Shown here: in pieces, positions 26,630 through 35,403 of the stretch
How the letters are laid out: each line of letters begins with the position of its first letter
Position numbering within the stretch: the first letter of the stretch is position 1
Origin: AC-37 sp035275105
GTDB lineage: Bacteria; Actinomycetota; Thermoleophilia; Solirubrobacterales; Thermoleophilaceae
Assembly: GCA_035275105.1 (NCBI GenBank)
Contig: DATENL010000179.1
Span: 1-64,000, forward strand
Reading direction: 5' to 3'
Length of the DNA stretch: 64,000 bases
Program-made: the position numbers and the translations under genes
Notes under the pieces: model-generated
The model's database searches: none
The model's input: the letters and a program-made list of their open reading frames with translations, nothing else
What the model was told of the DNA's origin: nothing

Positions 26630-29374
26630 GTGCCGCCCTGGCCCGGCCGGGCGGTGGATACGGGTGTACTCGCGTCGAGATTGGTCGATCCAAGGGAGGC
26701 CCGTGACTACGCATGGTTCCTGGGTGCAGGCGCGTCGAAGTCTTCGGGGGTAGCGCTCGCGTGGGAGATTCTGCGCGACGCAAAACGGGAGCTCTTTTCT
26801 TCCGTGAACGGACGTCCGGCCAATGATGACTCAGAAATCGACACCTGGCTCAAAGGGATCAGCAGGCTCCAAGATCGCGACCACGCGTACAGCGACGCCC
26901 TCGAGTGGCTGCTCCCTAGACCAAGGCAGCGTCGGAACTGGCTGCTGAAGTATCTCGAAGACGCAACGCCGTCCCCCGGCTACCTGGGGCTCGTTGAGCT
27001 TGCGCGCCGAGACTTGGTTCGGATTGTTCTCACAACGAACTTCGATGACCTAGTACAGCAAGCCATGTCGCGGGGTGGTCCGCGTCAGCGCCTACGCGAG
27101 GTCGCGCACGACCAAGCGGCGGCGGACTTCGAATGGCCACCCAAGCTGTTCACCTTGCTGAAGTTGCACGGCGACTTCCTGTTCGACTCGATCCGAAACA
27201 CGCGAGCCGAGGTCGAGCGCCTCGAGACGAATCAGGCTGAGAAGCTGCATCGCTCGGCATCGGACGGCGGGCTTGTGGTCGTGGGATACGGAGGCGGCGA
27301 CGAGAGCATCATGTCGGTGCTTGATGACCTAGGTGACGTTCCGCTTGGCCTCTACTGGCTCCATCTTCCCGGCGACCGGCCCAATGACCGCATCCGGTCC
27401 CTCCTTCGGAACGACTGGGCGTCATCCGTTGAGATAGGCGGCTTCGATGAGTTTGTTGCCCTTGTGACCAGCAAGGCCAACTACGCCGGTCGCGCGGGCG
27501 CGCTCATGCCCGCCGTGCTGCCGATGAGTCCGTCTGCACGCTTCGTGTCGGGCGCTCGGGTCAGCGAACTTCTAAGTCGCGTCATGGGCGCGTTGGGCTC
27601 GAGCTCGGAGCGCGTTTGCGCGATCACTGGGCTACCGGGGGTCGGAAAGACGGCGCTCGCTCGTCACGCCGCCGAGCGGACTTCGGCGGACTTCGAGCAG
27701 ACGGTGGCGCTTACGGCTCAGCGCCGCGGAGTTGACTTGGCGAGTGCTTTAGACACGACACTCCGTGCGCTTGGCCTGCCCGCCAGCTCCGATATTGCAC
27801 AAGCACAGGCGCGGCTACTCGACGAGCTCGGCTCGCGGCCGATTCTTCTGGTGCTCGACAACTTGGATTCGGTGACGCTTGAGCTCGCCGATCTGCTCCG
27901 CCTCGTGCCGGCACCGAGTCGCGCACTGGTCACAGTGCGGGATCCGGCCGGGTTGCGCGAGGCGGGCGTCGCGTTCCGCGAAGTCCGACACGACGGTCTG
28001 AGTACCGACGAGCTTCGCGACATGCTTCGACTGCACGCTGAAGCCTCGCCGCGCATCGCAGAACGCATTAACGCGCTCGGCGATACCGAGGTACAGCACC
28101 TGCTCCAGGCGCTTCGAGGTTGGCCCCAAGCGCTCGTTCTCGTTATCGGACAGCTGGATGATCCTCTCGCCGACGTGTCTTCGGCGGCCACGCTGACGGC
28201 CGGCGGGGACCTAGTGCAACGGCTCCTAAGCGACGGATACGAGACCTTGAGCGCAGAGGCCAAGCGGGTCCTTGGTGCCGCCGCAGCCTTCGACGCGACG
28301 CTCACCCCGGAGGGTGCGAGGAGCGTGTCTGTGCTTGGGGATGCCCGTTCCCGCGAGGGTCTTGCGACCCTCCTTGAACGTCGATGGCTATTGGAGCTGG
28401 GGCCGCGAACCTATGCCTTCGCGCACCCTCTCGTGGAAGAATTCGTCCGCTCGTTGCGGGACCGTCGTAGCAGCAGCCGGAGATCCCGCGCGTTGGGCCA
28501 CCTCGAGCGCTGGCTTGCGAGGTACGGTGGGCAACCGGATCCGGAATGGTCGAACTTTCGGGAGCTGGATCGCGAGTTCGAGAACGTCCGGGCCGCGCTG
28601 GAAGATGCACTACGTGAACGGGCACTAAAGCGAATGACGGACATGATGCGACCGGCGTTTTCGTACTCCGTTGAGCGCGGGCATTGGAGCTGGACCGACG
28701 CGCTTGCACGACGAGCGCTCGCCGCCCGCCCTTCCGCTGGGCTGCGAGCGGAGTGGCTAGTGTGGCGGAGCTGGTTAGCGCTCTACTTGCGTCTCGATCC
28801 TAACGAGTCGGCGAGGCTCGCCGAAGAGGCGCTCGCCACCAACACGAACCGCCGGAGGCCCCGCTTTGAGGCCCACCGGCGCGCGCTTACGGCGCTTGCG
28901 CGCACCGGCGATTTCTCGCGCGCCCGCCGGCATGCGGCCGACGCCGAGAAGCTGCGTCCAACACTGGGACGCCGCGACTCGGACGAAGGCATCGATCTGC
29001 TGAATGCGGTCGCGGCGCTCGACTTGCACGAGGGACACGCGCGAGGCCGCCCGACCTTGGTGAGACGCGCTCTCGCCCAGTATCGCGAGGCCTATGACCT
29101 TTGCTCCTCACGCGCGCAACCGAACACTCGCGAGCTCGGCATCGCTCTTCTCGGTCAAGCTCGAGCCCTTCGCGTGCTTGGCGAGGACGAAGATGCCCTC
29201 GACACGGCGCTGCGCGCGGTGAAGGATGCCGGTTCAATTCGGTGGCTACGCGGCCAAGAGGAGGGCAATCATCTCGTCGCGGAGCTAGCGGACGACCTTG
29301 GACGCCCGGACATGGCTCGCGCAGCGCGAGCCTTCGCCGATGCGACCGGCGCGGCGCTGAGGCGCGCGTCGTGA
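26630..29374 (+). CDS. SIR2-like NADase - STAND (NB-ARC type) NTPase - TPR protein
   Basis: A 914-aa protein starting at GTG 26630 directly after the radical SAM stop. Residues about 25-285 are a SIR2-like domain: FLGAGAS (30-36), TTNFDDL with Asn137, LHGD with His180, and VVVGYGGGDESI. This is the set seen in defence SIR2 NAD+ hydrolases. Residues about 300-480 are a STAND ATPase with Walker A TGLPGVGKTA (333-342) and Walker B PILLVLDNLD (404-413). The C-terminal 400 residues are TPR-like helices. The architecture resembles SIR2-STAND anti-phage sensors (Avs5-like). The expected mechanism is target sensing by the repeats, oligomerisation, then NAD+ depletion. Confidence 0.88.
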   Translation: MPPWPGRAVDTGVLASRLVDPREARDYAWFLGAGASKSSGVALAWEILRDAKRELFSSVNGRPANDDSEIDTWLKGISRLQDRDHAYSDALEWLLPRPRQRRNWLLKYLEDATPSPGYLGLVELARRDLVRIVLTTNFDDLVQQAMSRGGPRQRLREVAHDQAAADFEWPPKLFTLLKLHGDFLFDSIRNTRAEVERLETNQAEKLHRSASDGGLVVVGYGGGDESIMSVLDDLGDVPLGLYWLHLPGDRPNDRIRSLLRNDWASSVEIGGFDEFVALVTSKANYAGRAGALMPAVLPMSPSARFVSGARVSELLSRVMGALGSSSERVCAITGLPGVGKTALARHAAERTSADFEQTVALTAQRRGVDLASALDTTLRALGLPASSDIAQAQARLLDELGSRPILLVLDNLDSVTLELADLLRLVPAPSRALVTVRDPAGLREAGVAFREVRHDGLSTDELRDMLRLHAEASPRIAERINALGDTEVQHLLQALRGWPQALVLVIGQLDDPLADVSSAATLTAGGDLVQRLLSDGYETLSAEAKRVLGAAAAFDATLTPEGARSVSVLGDARSREGLATLLERRWLLELGPRTYAFAHPLVEEFVRSLRDRRSSSRRSRALGHLERWLARYGGQPDPEWSNFRELDREFENVRAALEDALRERALKRMTDMMRPAFSYSVERGHWSWTDALARRALAARPSAGLRAEWLVWRSWLALYLRLDPNESARLAEEALATNTNRRRPRFEAHRRALTALARTGDFSRARRHAADAEKLRPTLGRRDSDEGIDLLNAVAALDLHEGHARGRPTLVRRALAQYREAYDLCSSRAQPNTRELGIALLGQARALRVLGEDEDALDTALRAVKDAGSIRWLRGQEEGNHLVAELADDLGRPDMARAARAFADATGAALRRAS

Positions 29375-30192
29375 GCATCGCTCGACCACCCCTGAATGTC
29401 CCCTCGCCACGGCCGACAGTCGGAGTACAGGCAGCGGTCTTCCGCGGCAGCAAGGTGCTGCTCCAGCGGCGAGCGAATGTTTTCGGTCATGGGACGTGGG
29501 GCCTGCCGGGTGGGCATCTGGAATTCGGCGAATCGTTCGAGGAGGCCGCGAGTCGCGAGTTGGCAGAGGAATGCGGCCTGCGAGCGACCAAACTGCGGAC
29601 CGTGCTGCCGCACAACACGCCGTACGAGCGCACGCATTACGTACAGATCGCGGTCGAAGTCCTGGCGTGGCAGGGTGAACCACGAGTGTTGGAGCCGGAG
29701 CGCTGTAGCGAGCTGGAGTTCTTCAGGCTGACAGAGCTCCCGCGTCCGCTTTTCGAGCCCTCCGTGCACATACTGCATCATCTGAGTGCGAGAGAGCATA
29801 CGGATGCGGTGCAGCAGCGTCTATCTCTTAATTTGGTGCTACATCGCGATGACGGTGTCCCCATCCGAGCCCTCGCATTTGTGCTACTCCTCGGCCACTC
29901 GGGCCTCGGGCTTCAACGTGTGTTCACTCCAGACCGCCGAAAGCCGAAACGGGTCGGCGTCAGACGCTTTCCGACGCCTGACGATGCTTGGGGGTGGCTC
30001 CGTTCGCAGCTCGCCCTGCGCGTAGAGGAGGGTTACATTCTGCAGGACTGTCGCGGAGATGTTCCACTCGACAAAGTGTTGGATAGCTTCCCTGCATCCC
30101 ATCCGATCGCGGTGCGTAGGTTGGTGGCAGAACAAGAGCCGACCGTCCATCCGCACCAGCTCGGCTTGCTGCCTGAACACGCTGGCTGGTGA
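29371..30192 (+). CDS. NUDIX hydrolase with C-terminal extension
   Basis: A 273-aa protein. GTG 29371 overlaps the SIR2-STAND stop (GTGA). Residues about 15-140 are a NUDIX domain with a complete box from Gly48 to Leu70 (GGHLEFGESFEEAAS, then RELAEECGL), including Arg62-Glu63 and Glu66-Glu67 for metal binding. The upstream GLPGG and the acceptor-like HNTPYERTHYV suggest action on a nucleotide or nucleotide-sugar pyrophosphate. The last 130 residues are a second domain I cannot name with certainty. Its pattern, ending in EEGY after FPTPDDAWGWL, is faintly WGR-like. Next to a SIR2 NADase, a role in NAD or ADP-ribose metabolism is an attractive inference. Confidence 0.8.
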   Translation: MSIARPPLNVPSPRPTVGVQAAVFRGSKVLLQRRANVFGHGTWGLPGGHLEFGESFEEAASRELAEECGLRATKLRTVLPHNTPYERTHYVQIAVEVLAWQGEPRVLEPERCSELEFFRLTELPRPLFEPSVHILHHLSAREHTDAVQQRLSLNLVLHRDDGVPIRALAFVLLLGHSGLGLQRVFTPDRRKPKRVGVRRFPTPDDAWGWLRSQLALRVEEGYILQDCRGDVPLDKVLDSFPASHPIAVRRLVAEQEPTVHPHQLGLLPEHAGW

Positions 30193-30962
30193 CGGAGAAG
30201 CGCCTCCGCTTGGGGGGCTTGCTCCAACGCAGCAAGCGAACACCGCGGACCTACTGGAGCCAAAACGACTTCGTGCGCGGTCGCCCGAAACCCGGAAGCC
30301 TCTGGTGGGTCCGCTCCTTGGCTGACGACGCCGCGGAACGCTACCGACACAGTCAGGGGCCTTGGGAACCGGCGCAGGTCACTAGGTTCTTTGTCGAACT
30401 CTATCGGTCTGCGCGCAGCGCGGAAGATTTCGTGATTCAGGAGTACATTGAGCCCCGAGTTGCCGGCGCCTCCGTGCGTGCACGGGACTTCTTGCTAAGT
30501 GAGGGCGTCAGCGGAGCTGCGGAACGCATGCTGCGCGGTGGTGGCTTCGGGGATATGGTCGCCTCATACCGCGGTTCTTTGGCGTGGCGGGTGTCTCGCG
30601 ATGCGGTTCACGTAAGCCAGGCCGAAGCTCTGACCGAAGCCCACCGCAGCATTCCGACCGAAGAGAACGCCTTGTGGGAGTGGATTGTCGATGCGGACGG
30701 TCGGGTGTTTCACGTCGATCGTAAGCCGCTTGAGGCGGGGTTCCTTCAAGAGGTCCCGCACCTCGCCCCTCCCGCGCACTGGCTTCTAGGACGCTCGACA
30801 AAACCACGGGAAGCAGAACTGACGCTACCGGACACGTCTATCAGGAACCTCGCGATGCTACGCGAGCCAGCGGTGGTACGCATTGCCCGCGGCTCCCCGC
30901 TCGCACACCTGTGCCATGAAGCGGTTCGTCGCGGCTGCACCGTGGTGCTTGCAGTGCAGTGA
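30189..30962 (+). CDS. PEP-utilising-enzyme-like protein (ATP-grasp remnant plus phosphohistidine swivel domain)
   Basis: A 257-aa protein. GTG 30189 overlaps the NUDIX stop (GTGA). The middle contains FVIQEYIEPRVAGASV and FHVDRKPLEAG, which resemble the C-terminal lobe of PPDK/PEP-synthase-type ATP-grasp domains. The C-terminus (IARGSPLAHLCHEAVRRG, then CTVVLAV) resembles the mobile phosphohistidine domain, where His in GxxxSHxAIxAR carries phosphate. The protein is much shorter than PPDK and lacks an obvious Gly-rich nucleotide loop, so it may be non-catalytic or require the NUDIX partner. The assignment rests on motif pattern only. It is the last gene of the four-gene operon. Confidence 0.5.
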   Translation: MTEKRLRLGGLLQRSKRTPRTYWSQNDFVRGRPKPGSLWWVRSLADDAAERYRHSQGPWEPAQVTRFFVELYRSARSAEDFVIQEYIEPRVAGASVRARDFLLSEGVSGAAERMLRGGGFGDMVASYRGSLAWRVSRDAVHVSQAEALTEAHRSIPTEENALWEWIVDADGRVFHVDRKPLEAGFLQEVPHLAPPAHWLLGRSTKPREAELTLPDTSIRNLAMLREPAVVRIARGSPLAHLCHEAVRRGCTVVLAVQ

Positions 30963-31397
30963 CGGCGGCCTAGCGGGAGCCGGCCGGTGACGAGCGTCTC
31001 GATCCAAAGGGCGATCGCGAGCGCGATGCCATCAGCTCGCCCCCGCGCCGACAGGGCGAGCGGTCGATGCGCCCACGACCGCGGAGTGCGTACGTGTCGG
31101 TAGTCGCTCTTTATCGAGCGCTGCCGACCGCGAGATCACCTAAGCCTGACAGTCGTCGATCACGCCGGTGACGGGAACCTCCAGCCGGTAGCGGTGGCGA
31201 GACCGCGGCTCGCTCCCGCGTTGCCGACGCTGCGCCCTTGCACGTGGTCAGGGCGCCGGATAAGATGAGTTTGCGCTCAGGCAAGCGCTCCGTACGGCTG
31301 GACCGTAATCGCCAGCCGGCTAACCGGAAAACCGTCTTGGACGAGCCCGTTGGCGCGCAACAAGCGCGTGAGTGAGGGGCTAATCGAGGAGGACCGC
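30963..31397. other. Intergenic region upstream of the restriction-type operon
   Basis: About 435 bases without a credible gene separate the PEP-type gene from the EVE-like gene. It contains the predicted promoter at 31238-31266 and presumably the terminator of the preceding operon, though I find no clear hairpin with a U-tract. Frames across it lack ribosome sites and protein-like composition. Confidence 0.6.
31238..31266 (+). promoter_or_regulatory. Candidate sigma-70-type promoter of the methyltransferase/MORC/Z1 operon
   Basis: A -35-like TTGCAC (31238-31243) is separated by exactly 17 nt from a -10-like TAAGAT (31261-31266). It lies in otherwise GC-rich sequence 130 nt before the first start codon, leaving a leader of about 125 nt. 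Position, spacing and orientation fit; no experimental support. Confidence 0.4.
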
Positions 31398-31958
31398 ATG
31401 ACGGAAGGCAGGCCCGACCGAAACGAGCAACGTGCCGCGCGCGCGCTCGCCGCGAGTCGCGGGATTACCTACATGCAGGCACTTAACCAGCTGCGCCAGC
31501 CCGTCCAGGGCTGGATCAAGTGCCTGCACTACCACGACGACGGCTGGACGATTCAGCCAGGAGAGGAAACGTGGATCAGTGATATCGGTCGCATCGACTC
31601 CCGTGGCCACCGTGTGTATCGACGCGACGGGACACCCTGGGGCGAGCCGAGCTGGAAGGTCGCTGATCAGGTCGGCCTCTACCTCGGCGGCACTCTGAGA
31701 GTGCCGATCGTGGTTGAAGTAATCGAGTCGCCCGAGTTCAACCCAGAGCTCGTCCAGGCCGAGGCTCACGGTGGGGAGAACGACGCAGGCGAACGATGGC
31801 CCTGGGTAACGTGGGTCCGCGGTTTGCACCGCGCTCACCTCGACGACGCGCCCACACTCGATGACTTGAGGCTCCCGCATAAGATCGTCGAGCGCCGAGC
31901 GCGCTTCAAGATCGACAGCCGTACGTTGGAGCTGCTGAGAAGCGAACTCGGCGGCTAG
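31398..31958 (+). CDS. Possible EVE/PUA-like domain protein
   Basis: A 186-aa protein. ATG 31398 follows a good GAGGAGGA site; an upstream in-frame start at 31350 is less likely. After a short helix (GITYMQALNQLRQ) comes a basic, Trp-containing beta region. The block DQVGLYLGGTLRVPIVVEVI, then WPWVTWVRG, then a helix and KIVERRARFKID follows the strand order of EVE/PUA-like domains, which read modified DNA or RNA bases. It sits directly upstream of a 5-methylcytosine methyltransferase, so recognition of modified DNA is a sensible guess. The assignment is pattern-based and could be wrong. Confidence 0.45.
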   Translation: MTEGRPDRNEQRAARALAASRGITYMQALNQLRQPVQGWIKCLHYHDDGWTIQPGEETWISDIGRIDSRGHRVYRRDGTPWGEPSWKVADQVGLYLGGTLRVPIVVEVIESPEFNPELVQAEAHGGENDAGERWPWVTWVRGLHRAHLDDAPTLDDLRLPHKIVERRARFKIDSRTLELLRSELGG

Positions 31959-32105
31959 ATGAGGCCCGCTGTCGATCGCAGTTGAGCCGGACGCTGCATT
32001 CACCGTCATCGCAAATAGCGTCTTCCCGCGGTGCGGTCCGCCGCTCGCGCGGGTAGCGTTGCGCCCGCGCCCGAGCGGCAGGCCCGGGGGCGGCCACATC
32101 CAACA

Positions 32106-34034
32106 ATGGGGACCACGACATCGACACCGGCGCGGCCGCGGCGTACCGCCGTGCCCCATCACCGGGGACGGGCCGTCCGCCTCCAACGCGCGCCGGACAG
32201 CCCAGACCCGGCGGATCTCCGCGCGGTGCGGCGGTGGGTGCGAAGTGCCGTGCGACCGACGGCGATCGACCTCTTCTCGGGTGCGGGTGGACTGAGTCTC
32301 GGGCTGCGTGATGCGGGGTTCACGGTTCTGGTCGGTGCCGACTCGGACCGCTGGGCGGTGGAGACGCACACGGCGAACGTCGGGGGGCTCGGTTACACGG
32401 GGGATCTCGCAGAGCCGACAGAGATCCTCGACCGACTTGACGCTTGGGGAATCCGCGAGGTGGATCTCGTGGCCGGGGGTCCGCCGTGCCAGCCATTCTC
32501 GCGCGCCGGCAGCTCGAAGATCCGAAGCTTGGTTCGTGACGGAACCCGCAACGGAGATGACCCGCGTGCCGGTCTGTGGCGCGGCTTCATGGCCGTCGTC
32601 CGCCATCTTCGACCGCGTGCGGTGCTGGTGGAGAACGTTCCCGAGCTGCCCCGGTGGGATGACGGGGCGGTGCTGGCAGGCTTCTATGAGTCGCTGCGCG
32701 AGCTCGGCTATGAGGTGGATGCCCGCATCGTCGACGCCTTTCGGCATGGCGTTCCGCAGCATCGCGCTCGCCTCTTCATTGTCGGCATCCGCGGTGCCGG
32801 TGCCTTCGAGTGGCCTGACCCAAGCGGCCGCGCGCCGACACTCAGAGACGCGATTGGCGACCTGCCCCCCGTGCCGCCCGCCCATCGGGAGGAGCGATCC
32901 CTCTACCTCGGTCGCCCGACGACACGACTCCAGCGGCGGCTGCGGCGCAGTCTTCCGCGCACTGAGCGGGATTGGATTACCGATCACATCACACGGGATG
33001 TGCGCGCCGATGACGCCGAGGCGTTTCAGCTCTTGGGTGAGGGTCAGACCTATGGCGATCTACCGGCGCGCCTTCAGCGCTATCGCACCGACATCTTCGA
33101 CGATAAGTACAAACGTCTCTCCTGGAATGAGGTGAGCCGGTCGATCACCGCGCACATCGCGAAGGACGGCTACTGGTACATCCATCCGGACCAGCACAGG
33201 ACGCTGTCAATTCGCGAGGCCGCGCGCGTGCAGACATTCCCCGACACTTTCAGGTTTGCGGGAGAGCCGACGCACCGGCTGCGTCAGATCGGCAATGCCG
33301 TGCCGCCGCTCCTCGCCGAGGCGCTGGGTCGCGAGCTGGCGCTTGCGCTGGAGCGGCGCGGTTCGCGAGCGACCGCGCAACGCGACCGCCTCCGCGCCGA
33401 TCTGATGCGGTGGCACGACGGACATGCGCGCAGCTACCCGTGGCGACGCCCGGGGGTGACACCCTGGCAGGTGTTGATGGCCGAGATGTGCCTGCACCGC
33501 ACGCGAGCCGATCAGGTGGTCCCTGTCTTCGAAGCCTTGGTTCGGCTGGCCCCGACGCCCGCGGCGATGGTGGAGAACGCGTCGGGCGCGCTCGAGGCAA
33601 TGCGCTCCCTCGGGCTCCGCTGGCGTGCGGAGAACATGATCGAGGTCGCCCGCGTGCTTGAACGCGACCATGGTGGCCAGGTCCCCGACACTGAGCTCGG
33701 GCTCCGTGCGCTCCCGGGGGTTGGCGACTACGTGGCCCAGGCGGTCCTCTGCTTCGGCTACGGCAGGCGTGCCGTCCTGATTGACACCAACACCGTGCGA
33801 ATCATCAGCCGCCTTCATCGCCGCGATCACACGAGACGCTGGCAGTTGCGGCTCGATCTGCACCGGCTCGCGGGCCGCGCGGGCCCGGATCCCGCCTTCA
33901 ACTATGCGCTGCTCGACCTTGGTGCCCTGGTATGTCCGGCGGGCGAGCCGCGATGCCACCTCTGCCCAATACGGAACCACTGTGCAACCGGTTCTGACGC
34001 GGAGCCGCCGCCGCAGATGGAGTTCTCGAGCTGA
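32106..34034 (+). CDS. C5-cytosine DNA methyltransferase fused to MIG/MutY-type mismatch glycosylase
   Basis: About 642 aa if started at ATG 32106; GTG 32250, just before motif I, is an alternative because the first 50 residues are Arg/Pro-rich. Residues 50-415 hold all main C5-methyltransferase motifs: I DLFSGAGGLSLGL, IV GGPPCQPFSRAG with catalytic Cys128, VI ENV, VIII QHRARLFIVG, and X QIGNAVPP. Residues about 430-642 are a HhH-GPD glycosylase: YPWRR, AEMCLHRT, HhH LPGVGDYVAQAV, catalytic-Asp DTNTVR, and a CPAGEPRCHLCPIRNHC iron-sulfur motif. The helix order and HRT (not QQT) are close to the T:G-mismatch enzyme MIG. It should methylate cytosine and repair T:G mismatches left by deamination. 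Confidence 0.87.
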   Translation: MGTTTSTPARPRRTAVPHHRGRAVRLQRAPDSPDPADLRAVRRWVRSAVRPTAIDLFSGAGGLSLGLRDAGFTVLVGADSDRWAVETHTANVGGLGYTGDLAEPTEILDRLDAWGIREVDLVAGGPPCQPFSRAGSSKIRSLVRDGTRNGDDPRAGLWRGFMAVVRHLRPRAVLVENVPELPRWDDGAVLAGFYESLRELGYEVDARIVDAFRHGVPQHRARLFIVGIRGAGAFEWPDPSGRAPTLRDAIGDLPPVPPAHREERSLYLGRPTTRLQRRLRRSLPRTERDWITDHITRDVRADDAEAFQLLGEGQTYGDLPARLQRYRTDIFDDKYKRLSWNEVSRSITAHIAKDGYWYIHPDQHRTLSIREAARVQTFPDTFRFAGEPTHRLRQIGNAVPPLLAEALGRELALALERRGSRATAQRDRLRADLMRWHDGHARSYPWRRPGVTPWQVLMAEMCLHRTRADQVVPVFEALVRLAPTPAAMVENASGALEAMRSLGLRWRAENMIEVARVLERDHGGQVPDTELGLRALPGVGDYVAQAVLCFGYGRRAVLIDTNTVRIISRLHRRDHTRRWQLRLDLHRLAGRAGPDPAFNYALLDLGALVCPAGEPRCHLCPIRNHCATGSDAEPPPQMEFSS

Positions 34035-35326
34035 CCGGCCACCGCAACATTGTTCCTTCAGCGCGGCGTCTGATGGCCTCGCTCCGAGACATCGGGTACG
34101 ACACGCCCGCCGCGGTCGCCGACCTAGTTGACAACAGCATCGACGCCGATGCGAGGAATGTCGACATCACACTCACTCGTGAGGGGCGCTCGTCGTGGAT
34201 CCGCGTCGCGGACGACGGCATCGGGATGACCGCCCGCGAGCTCGACGAGGCGATGCGCTATGGAAGTCGCCGTGAGTACGCGCGCCATCACCTCGGGCAC
34301 TTCGGCCTCGGCCTGAAGACGGCTTCGTTGAGCCAGTGTCGGCGGCTGACGGTCATGTCCAAGACCACCCCGCGCGGACGCATTGAGGGTCGTTGCTGGG
34401 ATCTCGACCACGTTGCCGCGCGCGATTCGTGGGAACTCGAACGCGTGACGCCGCGCGGGTGCCCGGCGCACGCCTCTGAGCCATTGAGGATTCGGCCAGG
34501 CACGGTCGTTCTCTGGGAGCGCCTCGATCGCGTGCTGTCGTATGCGAGGCCGGACGGAGCGGCGGCAATGCGCGCCATCGACCAGCTCGAGGAGGATGTC
34601 GGTCGGCATCTGGGGATGGTCTTTCACCGATTCTTGGCAGGCGAGCTCGGACGTGGCCGCGCACGGCTTCAGATCACCCTCAACGATCAGGTCGTCGAGC
34701 CGTGGGACCCCTTCGCGCGCGGCGAGTCGGCAACGCAGACCCTCGAAGCACAGACGGTCCTGCTTCGTCACGGGGGGCGCAGCCATCGCGTGCGAGTTCG
34801 ACCCTACATCCTGCCGCCCCAGATCCAGTTCTCGTCCTCCGAGGCTCACGCCGAGGCGGCGGGCCCGCGGCGCTGGAACCGACAGCAGGGCCTCTACATC
34901 TATCGACGCGATCGGTTGATTCAGAGCGGGGGGTGGAATCGGCTGCGAACGCTCGATGAGCACAGCAAGCTCGCTCGGATCGCACTCGACATCCCCCAAG
35001 CCGCCGAGCCTGCGTTTCAGATCAACGTCTCGAAGATGTCGGTGGTGCTTCCGACGGATCTGCGCCCTGCGCTCGCAGCGGTTGCCGCCGGCGTCGTGGC
35101 GGAGGCGCAGGAGGCATATCGACAACGTGTTCGTCTCGTCGATTCTGATCGAGGTGCGCGTGACCCGTCTGCGAGTGTCGAGGCGGGGTCGCTGGTTGGT
35201 GACGGGTGGTCGACGATCGTCGAGGTGCTTCGCGAGGAGCTGCACGACCAGCCCGAGACACTCCGTCGTGTGCTGACGGCCTTGGCCAACGCGCACACTC
35301 GCCGCACCGCATCAGCAAGCGCCTAG
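34031..35326 (+). CDS. MORC-like GHKL ATPase (copy 1)
   Basis: About 431 aa. GHKL motifs are DLVDNSIDA (N box), DDGIGM (G1) and GHFGLGLKTAS (G2), followed by an S5-like domain and WNRQQGLYIYRRDRLI. This is the prokaryotic MORC/paraMORC pattern found in restriction systems with Z1 ATPases. The conserved helix HRNIVPSARRL precedes the only ATG (34073), so translation probably begins upstream. The near-cognate CTG at 34031 overlaps the methyltransferase stop (CTGA) with a GGAG about 9 nt before it, and is used here as a hypothesis. It is a paralogue of the second GHKL protein downstream. Its role is probably ATP-driven clamping or reshaping of DNA. Confidence 0.8.
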   Translation: MTGHRNIVPSARRLMASLRDIGYDTPAAVADLVDNSIDADARNVDITLTREGRSSWIRVADDGIGMTARELDEAMRYGSRREYARHHLGHFGLGLKTASLSQCRRLTVMSKTTPRGRIEGRCWDLDHVAARDSWELERVTPRGCPAHASEPLRIRPGTVVLWERLDRVLSYARPDGAAAMRAIDQLEEDVGRHLGMVFHRFLAGELGRGRARLQITLNDQVVEPWDPFARGESATQTLEAQTVLLRHGGRSHRVRVRPYILPPQIQFSSSEAHAEAAGPRRWNRQQGLYIYRRDRLIQSGGWNRLRTLDEHSKLARIALDIPQAAEPAFQINVSKMSVVLPTDLRPALAAVAAGVVAEAQEAYRQRVRLVDSDRGARDPSASVEAGSLVGDGWSTIVEVLREELHDQPETLRRVLTALANAHTRRTASASA

Positions 35327-35403
35327 CGCGCACCACATCGGGGGGGTCCAGACGGGTGGACGGCCCGCGCGCTCTCTGCGCTATTTGACGAATCGCTTCT
35401 GGG

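Noticed and set aside
32106..32249. Certain N-terminal extension of the methyltransferase
   Set aside because: The Arg/Pro-rich stretch may be untranslated; kept in the feature because 32106 is the only ATG, but GTG 32250 is equally plausible.
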